From assembly GCA_019243595.1 (NCBI GenBank), contig JAFAUA010000107.1, positions 1 to 5,737 of the forward strand: a stretch of DNA of 5,737 bases. Direction: 5' to 3'. This DNA comes from Acidimicrobiia bacterium (GTDB lineage: Bacteria > Actinomycetota > Acidimicrobiia > Acidimicrobiales > AC-14). Of this stretch, positions 1-5,481 are shown in pieces. Below the pieces are notes generated by a model. It was not told the origin of the DNA. It saw only the letters and a program-made list of their open reading frames with translations, and made no database searches. The stretch's first letter is position 1, and each line of letters begins with the position of its first letter. Made by a program: the position numbers and the translations under genes.

Positions 1-118
1 CGAGAGTTGCGTCGCTCGCCGGCGAACCCTCCTCTTTGGCGCCGCCACCCGAGGCCGAGCACGCGGCGGCGGCCAGGCCGAGTACGACCGTCGCCGTAAG
101 CAGTCGACTGCAACGCAC
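1..118 (-). CDS. Divergent lipoprotein, N-terminal part only (runs off left edge)
   Basis: Reading leftward from a GTG at 118-116, 39 codons are open to the window edge. The product begins MRCSRLLTATVVLGLAAAAC and continues with a Ser/Gly/Ala-rich stretch containing KEEG. This is a lipoprotein signal peptide: Arg2 and Arg5, a hydrophobic core of about 14 residues, then an AAAC lipobox with Cys20 as the probable lipidation site. A Shine-Dalgarno sequence GAGGA (minus strand, 133-129) lies 10 bases before the GTG. The exported, membrane-anchored location is therefore well supported. The function cannot be told, because the mature domain lies outside the window; the low-complexity linker after the cysteine is typical of solute-binding and other actinobacterial lipoproteins. 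It is divergent from the penicillin-binding lipoprotein gene and shares its short upstream region. Confidence 0.75.
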   Translation of the reverse strand, partial: MRCSRLLTATVVLGLAAAACSASGGGAKEEGSPASDATL

Positions 119-128
119 CGGCCCAGTG

Positions 129-133
129 TCCTC
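129..133 (-). promoter_or_regulatory. Ribosome binding site of the divergent lipoprotein gene
   Basis: On the minus strand GAGGA at 133-129 is followed by a 10-base spacer and the GTG at 118. It fixes that start and supports the short left-edge reading frame as a real gene. Confidence 0.6.
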
Positions 134-164
134 GGCGCGAGTTATGAAAGTGTCATCACCCGGC

Positions 165-170
165 GAGGAA
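165..170 (+). promoter_or_regulatory. Shine-Dalgarno sequence that points to a GTG at 180
   Basis: GAGGAA lies 9 bases before a GTG at 180, an ideal spacing. That GTG reads only four codons (GTG CGT CGG TGG) before TAG at 192-194. The penicillin-binding protein frame has its first possible start at GTG 188, 17 bases from this site, which is too far. The mismatch suggests that one base is missing in the sequence just after 185-188. Confidence 0.5.
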
Positions 171-187
171 TTGGTCAGCGTGCGTCG

Positions 188-2023
188 GTGGTAGTGGCGG
201 GGGTGCTCTCTGTCGCCGTGATCGGGCTGACCGCGTGCTCGTCGGGTACCAGCTCACAGCCGACCGCATCGAAGTTCCTCGACGCGTGGGCGAAGGGCGA
301 AGCTTCTGCAGCTGCGGCGCTGACCGACAACCCGGCGGCGGCCCAGACCGCGTTGCAGCACTGGCGGTCGACGCTCGACGTGGGCAACGCCGCGTTCACG
401 GTGAAGTCGGCCAGCGGGTCGCGGGCGACGTATAGCGCCGACGTCGACCTCAATGGCCTGGGGCGCTGGCGCTACAGCGGCGCGCTCACGCTGCGAAAGG
501 CGAAGAGCAGCTTCGTCGTCGCCTGGTCGCCGTCGGTGCTGTATCCGGGACTGGTGTCCGGCCAGGACCTGTCGCGCACGCGGACGCTTCCCGCGCGGGC
601 GCCGGTCCTCGACCACAACGGCACCCCGTTGTTGACGCCCACACCGGTCGTGACCGTCGGCGTCGAGACCGGGCGGGTGGATCCGGCGACCGCGGTCCCG
701 ATCCTGCAGCGCACGACCGGCATCGATCCCGCTCGCGTCACGGCGGCGATCGCGGCCGCCAAGCCCGGAACGTTCGTGCCGGTGATCACGTTGCGGCGGC
801 CGGCGTTCGACCCGGTCAAGGCAACGCTCAACGCCGTCCCAGGCGTCGTCTTCCAGACGACGACCGTCGACCTCGCGCCGACGCCGACGTTCGCCCTTCC
901 CGTGCTCGGCAAGGTCGGCTCGGCCACAGCCGAGGCCCTCAAGGCCGCAGGGCCAGGCTTCGAGGCGACCGACAACGTCGGCCTCAATGGACTCGAGGGC
1001 CTCTACCAAAAGCGCCTGGCGGGCACGCCATCGGGATCGATCAACGTCGTCGATGCCAACGGTCGCGCGCTTCGGACGCTGTTCAGCGTCCAGGGCACGA
1101 ATGGCCAAGCGGTGCGGACCACCCTCGACATGGCGACCCAGACAGCCGCAGAGAGCGCGCTCGTCGGCACGCCGCAGCCGGCGGCGTTGGTCGCGGTGAA
1201 GGCGTCGACCGGTGACGTTCTCGCCGTGGCGAACACCCCGGCCGACTCGACCTACGACCGAGCCCTCGCCGGCCGCTACCCGCCGGGCTCGTCGGCGAAG
1301 GTGGTGACGTCGGCCGCGCTGTTGCAGCGCGGTCTCACGGTCAACGACGTCGTCCCCTGCCCGCCGCGGGCGGTCGTCGGCGGCAAACCGTTCACCAACT
1401 TCGAGGGCGAGGCGCCGGGGTCGGTGCCGTTCCTCACCGACTTCGCCAAGTCGTGCAACACCGCGTTTGTGAGCGTGTCCGGTCGGCTCACTGGACAGGC
1501 GCTGGCCGACACTGCGCACAACTTCGGGTTCGGTGCCAAGTGGACGCTGCCCCTCGCCGCCGACTCCGGTCAGTTCCCGGTGCCTGGCGACACTGCCGAG
1601 CTGGCCGCCGAGTCGATCGGCCAGGGACGCGTGCTCGCCAGCCCGATGACGATGGCGTTGGTGGCCGCCGCCGCCGGCAGCGGCACATGGCATCCGCCGA
1701 CACTCGTCTCCGACCCTCCCCAGACCGCCGCCGCGTCACCCGTCCCCGTCGACCCCGGCATCGACAACGCCCTGCACCAGCTGATGCGGGCCGTGGTCAC
1801 GTCCGGTACAGGGACCGCGGCCAACGTCGCCGGCGCCGGCGGTCCCGTCTACGGCAAGACCGGCACCGCCGAGTTCGGCCCCGGCAACCCGCCCGCCACC
1901 CACGCCTGGTTCCTCGGCTTCCGCGGCGACATCGCCTTCGCCGTCCTCGTCGAAGGTGGCGGCGTCGGCGGCCAGGTCGCCGCCCCCATCGCCGCCAAGT
2001 TCCTCAGACAGCTCCCAGGCTGA
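188..2023 (+). CDS. Penicillin-binding lipoprotein, class B transpeptidase (PBP-lipo type)
   Basis: A D,D-transpeptidase that cross-links peptidoglycan on the outer face of the membrane. The 611-residue product has a lipobox LTAC with Cys17 after a hydrophobic segment. An NTF2-like MecA_N domain follows (about 25-115), then the dimerisation/pedestal domain (about 125-290, including APVLDHNG and VGLNGLEGLYQKRLAG), then the transpeptidase domain (about 330-608). Active-site motifs are complete: PPGSSAK with nucleophile Ser368 and Lys371, SCN at 422-424, KTGTAE from Lys557; SIGQGRVLASP (476-486) is also conserved. Length and order match the mycobacterial PBP-lipo family (Rv2864c, about 600 residues). 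The SxxK motif is SSAK rather than the common STFK. GTG 188 is the first in-frame start, with GTG 194 an alternative; both leave the signal peptide without basic residues. One added base would join GTG CGT CGG at 180-188 to this frame and give an MRR n-region, so the true start is probably 180 with a sequence error or mutation. Confidence 0.93.
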   Translation: MVVAGVLSVAVIGLTACSSGTSSQPTASKFLDAWAKGEASAAAALTDNPAAAQTALQHWRSTLDVGNAAFTVKSASGSRATYSADVDLNGLGRWRYSGALTLRKAKSSFVVAWSPSVLYPGLVSGQDLSRTRTLPARAPVLDHNGTPLLTPTPVVTVGVETGRVDPATAVPILQRTTGIDPARVTAAIAAAKPGTFVPVITLRRPAFDPVKATLNAVPGVVFQTTTVDLAPTPTFALPVLGKVGSATAEALKAAGPGFEATDNVGLNGLEGLYQKRLAGTPSGSINVVDANGRALRTLFSVQGTNGQAVRTTLDMATQTAAESALVGTPQPAALVAVKASTGDVLAVANTPADSTYDRALAGRYPPGSSAKVVTSAALLQRGLTVNDVVPCPPRAVVGGKPFTNFEGEAPGSVPFLTDFAKSCNTAFVSVSGRLTGQALADTAHNFGFGAKWTLPLAADSGQFPVPGDTAELAAESIGQGRVLASPMTMALVAAAAGSGTWHPPTLVSDPPQTAAASPVPVDPGIDNALHQLMRAVVTSGTGTAANVAGAGGPVYGKTGTAEFGPGNPPATHAWFLGFRGDIAFAVLVEGGGVGGQVAAPIAAKFLRQLPG

Positions 2024-2028
2024 GGGCT

Positions 2029-2060
2029 CTGACGAAATCTTCAGGTTCCAGGGTCATACT
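2029..2060 (+). promoter_or_regulatory. Possible promoter before the LolA-like gene
   Basis: CTGACG (2029-2034) and CATACT (2055-2060) each match four of six bases of the -35 and -10 consensus. The spacer is 20 bases, longer than usual. Initiation about 7 bases after the -10 box would fall at or just before the ATG at 2071, giving a nearly leaderless mRNA, which is common in actinomycetes. The 47-base gap would equally allow read-through from the upstream gene. Confidence 0.25.
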
Positions 2061-2068
2061 CTCGAGAG
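2059..2068. repeat. Perfect 10-bp palindrome next to a start codon
   Basis: CTCTCGAGAG is a perfect palindrome ending two bases before the ATG at 2071 and overlapping both the putative -10 box and the purine-rich GAGAGAG. It could be an operator or simply chance; a 10-base palindrome is short. Confidence 0.35.
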
Positions 2069-2070
2069 AG

Positions 2071-3267
2071 ATGCCTGCTTCCCGCCGAGCACGCAGGCTG
2101 CGTTGGCTGGTCCCAGTCGCCGTCGCCGCAGCCATCAGCCTCCTCGCCTTCCTGCCGACGCTGTCGTCAGCCGCCACGCCGGATCTGCCCCGCATCACGG
2201 CCGAGCAGCTCGTCGCGAAGGTCAAGCAGTCCAACGTGCAGGCCTTCTCCGGGACGTTCCAGCTGACCAGCGACCTTGGGATCCCGAACATCTCGTCGCT
2301 GCAGGGCGCCGCCCAACAGGGCACGGGCCTCAACCCTGTCGACTTCCTCAGCGGCACGCACACGGCCACGATCGCCGTCGACGGCCCCGACCGCCAGCGC
2401 GTGTCAATGCCGGGTTCACTGAACGAAGTCGACGCCTTCCACGACGGCTCGAACGCGTGGCTGTGGCAGAGCGACGGCCACACGGTGACTCACTACATCC
2501 TCCCCGCCGACAAGCCCGATGCGAATGACGCGTCCAAGCCGCCGGAGGCTCCCGAACCGGTGCGCACGCCGGACGACATGGCCAAGAAGCTGCTCGACCA
2601 GATCACGCCGTCGACCAATGTGTCAGTGACGACGCCCGACTACGTCGCCGACAAGGCGGTGTACGAGCTGGTGCTGGCGCCGCACTCCGCCGACTCGACC
2701 ATCGACCACGTCGGGATCGCCGTCGACGCCCACAACGGCATGCCGCTCGAGGTGACGGTCGTGCCCAAGGGCCAGACCAAGCCGGCGATCGATCTCGGGT
2801 TCACCAAGATCGACTACAGCAAGCCCGGCGGCTCGTTCTCGTTCACGCCCCCGCCGGGGTCGACGGTGACCACCAAGGACCTCACCAAGAAGGGCGACCA
2901 CGCGGGCGCTGATGCCCAGAAGCCCGAGCCGATCAACCCCGCCGCCGGCCCGCTGAAGATGACCCACCGGGTGCACGGTCACCACGGCGAGGCGATGGGG
3001 CCGGAGATGCCGATGCCGACGGCGAGCGGGCCGGAGTCCACCAAGGTCGTCGGCGACGACTGGACGCAGGTGATCATCGCCAGCGGCGTGCAGCTGCCGG
3101 TGCGGGGGTTTGGTCTACGCGAGGCCAGCACGCCGGTCAGCGGCGCATGGGGAAGCGGCCGCCTGTTGCACACGTCGCTCGCCAACGTGCTGTTTCTCTC
3201 CGACGGCCGGATCGCCGCTGGCTTCGTCAACGCCAGCGCCCTCGAGGCCGCCGTCGCCCACGGATAG
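2071..3267 (+). CDS. Secreted LolA/RseB-like protein
   Basis: The 398-residue product starts with a strong signal peptide: MPASRRARRLRW, a hydrophobic core (13-30), and probable cleavage near SSAA-TP (33-37). No lipobox is seen, so it is either released or held by its hydrophobic segment. Residues 42-262 resemble the LolA/LppX/RseB-type fold: an ITAEQLVAKVKQS start, alternating strands, AFHDGSNAWLWQSDGHTVTHY (122-142) and a closing FSFTPPPGSTV (256-266). Such folds bind acyl chains or lipoproteins in known members. A Pro/Asp-rich insertion lies at 147-169. A polar linker (267-325) contains a His/Met-rich stretch at 297-316. A small C-terminal domain follows (about 326-395, GAWGSGRLLHTSLANVLF and SDGRIAAGFVNASAL). 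The ATG at 2071 is chosen because the signal peptide starts there; upstream in-frame sequence overlaps the previous gene and is Arg-rich shadow. It is nine bases from the ABC ATPase gene, so joint function is likely. The ligand is unknown. Confidence 0.8.
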   Translation: MPASRRARRLRWLVPVAVAAAISLLAFLPTLSSAATPDLPRITAEQLVAKVKQSNVQAFSGTFQLTSDLGIPNISSLQGAAQQGTGLNPVDFLSGTHTATIAVDGPDRQRVSMPGSLNEVDAFHDGSNAWLWQSDGHTVTHYILPADKPDANDASKPPEAPEPVRTPDDMAKKLLDQITPSTNVSVTTPDYVADKAVYELVLAPHSADSTIDHVGIAVDAHNGMPLEVTVVPKGQTKPAIDLGFTKIDYSKPGGSFSFTPPPGSTVTTKDLTKKGDHAGADAQKPEPINPAAGPLKMTHRVHGHHGEAMGPEMPMPTASGPESTKVVGDDWTQVIIASGVQLPVRGFGLREASTPVSGAWGSGRLLHTSLANVLFLSDGRIAAGFVNASALEAAVAHG

Positions 3268-3276
3268 CGGCGCGTC

Positions 3277-4215
3277 GTGACCACGCCGGCGCTGGCCATC
3301 GAGACCAGCGGGCTCACCAAGCGCTTCGGTGACATGGCCGCTGTCGACGGCATCGACCTCGCGGTCCCGGTCGGCAGCGTGTTCGGCTTCCTCGGCCCCA
3401 ACGGGTCTGGCAAGACCACGACGATCCGCGTGCTGCTCGGCCTGATCAACGCCAGCGAGGGTTCGTGGCAGGTGCTCGGCCGGTCGATGCCCGATGCGGC
3501 GCGCGACGTTCTTCCCGACGTCGGCGCTCTCATCGAAGGGCCTGCGTTCTATCCGTGGCTGACCGGCCGCCAAAACCTCGTGCGCTTCGACGCCGCCGGC
3601 CCCGACGCGCAGCGGTCGACGCGCCGGCAGCGCATCGACGACGCCCTCGCGCGCGTCGGACTCACCGCCGTCGCCAACAAGAAGGTGCGCGCCTACTCGT
3701 TCGGCATGCGCCAACGGCTGGGGCTGGCGATGGCGTTGCTCCGTCCACGGCAGCTCCTGATCCTCGACGAGCCCACCAACGGCATGGATCCCCAGGGAAC
3801 GCGCGAGATCCGCAACCTCACCAAGGAGCTCGCGGCCGAGGGTGCGACCGTTTTCCTGTCGAGTCACCTGCTGTCCGAAGTCGAGCAGATCTGCTCGCAC
3901 GTCGCGGTGATGTCACTCGGCAAGCTGCTTGCCCAAGGCACCATCGCCGAGTTGCAGGCCGCGGGCGGTACCAAGCTGCGCGTCGAAACCGACGACGCCG
4001 CGCTCGCAGCACAGATCCTGGAGCGGCTCGGTCTGGCCGAGCTGACGGTCGACGGCACGACCGTGCTTGCTCGCCTCGACGGCCACCGGCCGGAGGACTG
4101 CAACCGCGAACTCGTCATGGCCGGCGTCGGAGTCCGCAGCCTCAGCGCCATTCACCCGACGCTCGAAGACACATTCGTCGCCCTCACCGGAGAGGGCTTC
4201 GATGTTGCTCGCTGA
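3277..4215 (+). CDS. ABC transporter ATP-binding protein (BcrA/NatA type)
   Basis: Cytoplasmic ATPase subunit of an ABC-2 exporter, 312 residues. Motifs in order: Walker A GPNGSGKTT (40-48, Lys46); ALIEGPAFYPWLTGRQNL (84-101), with Glu87 in the Q-loop region as is common in BcrA-like ATPases; signature YSFGMRQRLGLA (140-151) in place of LSGGQ; Walker B LLILDEP (160-166, catalytic Glu165); D-loop GMDPQG (169-174); switch His197 in SSHLL. Residues after about 225 form the small C-terminal domain typical of this subfamily. The GTG at 3277 gives a normal start (MTTPALAIETSGLTKRFGD) and is nine bases after the preceding stop. No strong Shine-Dalgarno sequence is seen, which suggests translational coupling. 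It overlaps the next gene by 14 bases. Relatives export peptide antibiotics, lipids or ions; the substrate here cannot be read from the ATPase. Confidence 0.95.
   Translation: MTTPALAIETSGLTKRFGDMAAVDGIDLAVPVGSVFGFLGPNGSGKTTTIRVLLGLINASEGSWQVLGRSMPDAARDVLPDVGALIEGPAFYPWLTGRQNLVRFDAAGPDAQRSTRRQRIDDALARVGLTAVANKKVRAYSFGMRQRLGLAMALLRPRQLLILDEPTNGMDPQGTREIRNLTKELAAEGATVFLSSHLLSEVEQICSHVAVMSLGKLLAQGTIAELQAAGGTKLRVETDDAALAAQILERLGLAELTVDGTTVLARLDGHRPEDCNRELVMAGVGVRSLSAIHPTLEDTFVALTGEGFDVAR
4189..4196 (+). promoter_or_regulatory. Ribosome binding site of the ABC permease inside the ATPase gene
   Basis: GGAGAGGG is followed by 5 bases and the ATG at 4202. It decides the permease start against a much longer upstream open frame, and it means the two subunits are made by overlapping, coupled translation. 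Confidence 0.7.
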
Positions 4216-5002
4216 GCTGGCAACGCTCTTCCGGCGTCTGCGCGTGAAGGTCTTGCTCGGCGTTCTCGCCGCAATACCGGCCGCCCTCGCCCTCGCCGTC
4301 TACCTGTCGGGCGGACCGTCGTCGGGACGAGGGCCGACGTTCCTCGACCAGGTCTCCCACAACGGCATGTTCGCCGCCCTGGCCGGTCTCACTGTTGCCA
4401 TCCCCTTCTTCCTGCCGCTGGTCGTCGCCGTCGTCTCCGGCGACGCCATCGCCGGCGAGGCCAACCTGGGGACGCTGCGGTATCTGCTGACCCGGCCCTC
4501 CGGTCGCACGCGGCTCCTCGCCACCAAGGCGGCGACCGTTGCCGTGTTCTGTCTCGCCGCGACGGTCGCCGTGGCGTTGGGCGGTCTTATCGCTGGCGTC
4601 ATCCTCTTCCCTATCGGCAAAGTGGTGACGCTGTCGGGCACCACCATCTCGCTACTCGAAGGCATCGCCCGCACGTTCGCGGCGGCCGGGATCGTCGCCG
4701 CCTCGCTGCTCGGCCTGGCGTCGATCGGTCTGTTCGTGTCGACCCTCACCGACGCCCCCGTCGGGGCCATGGCCGCCACCGCCGGGTTCGCCGTGCTGAG
4801 CGCCGTGCTCGACAACGTCCCCCAGACCCGAGCCATCCACCCGTGGCTGTTCACCCACCACTGGCTGGCGTTCGGCGACCTCCTCCGCTCACCCGTGCGG
4901 TGGACCGACATCGTCGCCGACCTCCGTCTCCAGCTCGGCTACATCGCCGTGTTCGCCACCATGGCGTGGGCAAGGTTCTCGACCAAAGACGTCCTGGCCT
5001 AG
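4202..5002 (+). CDS. ABC-2 type transporter permease
   Basis: Membrane subunit of the exporter, 266 residues. Predicted membrane segments lie at about 18-36, 58-80, 109-137, 156-180, 186-205 and 244-257: six, the normal number for ABC-2 permeases. The conserved cytoplasmic motif between helices 2 and 3 is present: SGDAIAGEANLGTLRYLLTR (79-98) followed by PSGRTRLLATK (99-109), as in BcrB/NatB-like proteins. This loop normally contacts the ATPase. The extracytoplasmic loop after helix 1 (37-57) is short and Gly/Ser-rich. The start at 4202 is set by the Shine-Dalgarno sequence 5 bases upstream and by the MLLAELATLFRRLR amphipathic N-terminus. The gene overlaps the ATPase gene by 14 bases, so the two form one transporter, probably as two copies of each subunit. 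The substrate is unknown. Confidence 0.92.
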   Translation: MLLAELATLFRRLRVKVLLGVLAAIPAALALAVYLSGGPSSGRGPTFLDQVSHNGMFAALAGLTVAIPFFLPLVVAVVSGDAIAGEANLGTLRYLLTRPSGRTRLLATKAATVAVFCLAATVAVALGGLIAGVILFPIGKVVTLSGTTISLLEGIARTFAAAGIVAASLLGLASIGLFVSTLTDAPVGAMAATAGFAVLSAVLDNVPQTRAIHPWLFTHHWLAFGDLLRSPVRWTDIVADLRLQLGYIAVFATMAWARFSTKDVLA

Positions 5003-5020
5003 CCCGGTCTCTGACCAGTG

Positions 5021-5061
5021 TGGCGGTCGTCGGGGGCCCTATACGGCAGCCACGACCGCCA
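5021..5061. terminator. Perfect 10-bp inverted repeat between convergent genes
   Basis: TGGCGGTCGT (5021-5030) and ACGACCGCCA (5052-5061) are exact reverse complements with a 21-base loop. It lies 18 bases after the permease stop and 16 bases beyond the stop of the converging helix-turn-helix gene, the position of a shared bidirectional terminator. No T-run follows on either strand, so it would be a non-canonical hairpin terminator of the kind proposed for actinomycetes, or an mRNA-stabilising stem. Confidence 0.6.
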
Positions 5062-5077
5062 AAGGCAATGTCGGGTT

Positions 5078-5263
5078 CTAGGCAGGGGCCGAGCTTGAGG
5101 CCTCGTACGCCTCGACGGAACTGATCGAAATCCGCATGACGCCTTCCCGATCCGGGCGGCCATAGAGAAATCCGGTCCCGAGGAGACGGAACACGTCCTC
5201 GTACTCAATGCCGAGACGTTGGGCGACCTCTTGGACCCGAAGCGTTTCGATCGCCATGCTCAA
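5078..5263 (-). CDS. Small excisionase-like helix-turn-helix protein
   Basis: A 61-residue protein with the pattern of the HTH_17/excisionase (MerR-like winged helix) family. TLRVQEVAQRLGIEYEDVFR (7-26) forms the helix-turn-helix, GTGFL (29-33) leads into a wing, and GVMRISISSVEAYEAS (41-56) matches the RI..SSVEAY ending common in these proteins. Known members bind DNA as excisionases or small transcription regulators. The TTG start at 5263 is preferred over an ATG at 5257: AGGAGG (minus strand, 5277-5272) lies 8 bases before the TTG but 14 before the ATG. The upstream small gene ends within a few bases, in either of its possible frames, so the two are co-translated. No integrase or attachment site is visible in the window, so excisionase function is not shown. 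Confidence 0.75.
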   Translation of the reverse strand: MSMAIETLRVQEVAQRLGIEYEDVFRLLGTGFLYGRPDREGVMRISISSVEAYEASSSAPA

Positions 5264-5481
5264 AGGCTATTCCTCCTCGGTTCCATCGAATTCGTCGTCG
5301 TACTCGTCAGCGAGCTCCGGCCAGAGCTTTCGCCAGACCACAACTTGAGCACGCCGCAGCTTGCGAACAACCGCATCATCAACGACTGGTCAACGGCTCG
5401 CTCGAGTGCGCCAAGGATCACGCCGAGCTCGACCCCGCTGAACGCGACCTCGTCGGGCCACTCAGCGAATCGGTCGGGCAC
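5260..5481 (-). CDS. Small unrecognised protein, probable frameshift in its second half
   Basis: A GTG at 5481 begins MPDRFAEWPDEVAFSGVELG followed by VILGALERAVDQ, a coherent, mostly helical acidic segment. GGTGG lies about 9 bases upstream as a weak ribosome binding site, and the start overlaps the preceding gene by 20 bases. As written the frame continues to TGA at 5262-5260 (73 residues), overlapping the next gene's TTG by four bases, but the tail is Ser/Thr/Arg-rich and looks like an out-of-frame reading. The frame one base away (stop TAG 5269-5267) gives VDDAVVRKLRRAQVVVWRKL then WPELADEYDDEFDGTEEE, which looks like real protein. One missing base near 5376-5390 would join the two into about 71 residues. 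An alternative longer start is ATG 5538. I do not recognise the family. Confidence 0.5.
   Translation of the reverse strand: MPDRFAEWPDEVAFSGVELGVILGALERAVDQSLMMRLFASCGVLKLWSGESSGRSSLTSTTTNSMEPRRNSL
5267..5391 (-). other. Probable true C-terminal coding segment of the small protein
   Basis: This frame is open from just after a TGA at 5392-5390 to TAG at 5269-5267. Its translation is an amphipathic helix followed by a strongly acidic tail ending in GTEEE, and the stop sits ideally before the next gene's ribosome binding site. It has no good start of its own (only a GTG giving 23 residues), so it must be reached by frameshift from the upstream segment or be a relic. Third-position GC does not settle the frame: by count it is not higher here than in the competing frame. 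Confidence 0.45.
5272..5277 (-). promoter_or_regulatory. Strong Shine-Dalgarno sequence selecting a TTG start
   Basis: AGGAGG on the minus strand stands 8 bases before TTG 5263. It lies inside the GAG GAG GAA TAG codons that end the upstream reading frame b (stop at 5269-5267), so that frame's end and this binding site are one element. Confidence 0.65.

Larger units (their letters stand above)
119..187. promoter_or_regulatory. Divergent intergenic promoter region
   Basis: About 60-70 bases separate two outward-facing lipoprotein genes, so both promoters must lie here or overlap the genes. AT-rich sequence is confined to about 142-157. On the minus strand CATAAC (147-142) matches four of six bases of a TATAAT -10 box and would start a transcript near 135, giving a short leader that includes the ribosome binding site. 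On the plus strand TATGAA (143-148) is a weaker -10 candidate. No convincing -35 box is seen in either direction. A small inverted repeat, ATGA/TCAT (144-147 and 153-156), is too short to count as an operator. Confidence 0.3.

Noticed and set aside
144..194. Possible 16-codon leader peptide, ATG 144 to TAG 194, before the PBP gene
   Set aside because: It has no ribosome binding site of its own. The same frame contains the well-spaced GTG 180, so a missing base in the PBP start explains it better.
254..1693. 479-residue open frame on the minus strand opposite the penicillin-binding protein gene
   Set aside because: Its product is Arg/Gly/His-rich low-quality sequence without a recognisable domain, and the plus-strand gene has complete catalytic motifs. 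It is a high-GC shadow frame.
1453..2070. Upstream extension of the LolA-like frame to 604 residues
   Set aside because: The extension overlaps the PBP gene, is almost entirely Arg-rich shadow sequence, and would bury the clear signal peptide that starts at ATG 2071.
3115..3900. 261-residue minus-strand open frame opposite the LolA-like and ATPase genes
   Set aside because: It is Arg/Ala/Gly/Asp-rich with no domain, and lies opposite Walker motifs and a well-defined gene.
4067..4201. Upstream extension of the permease frame into the ATPase gene
   Set aside because: The Ser/Thr-rich extension is a shadow of the ATPase; the Shine-Dalgarno sequence at 4189-4196 marks ATG 4202.
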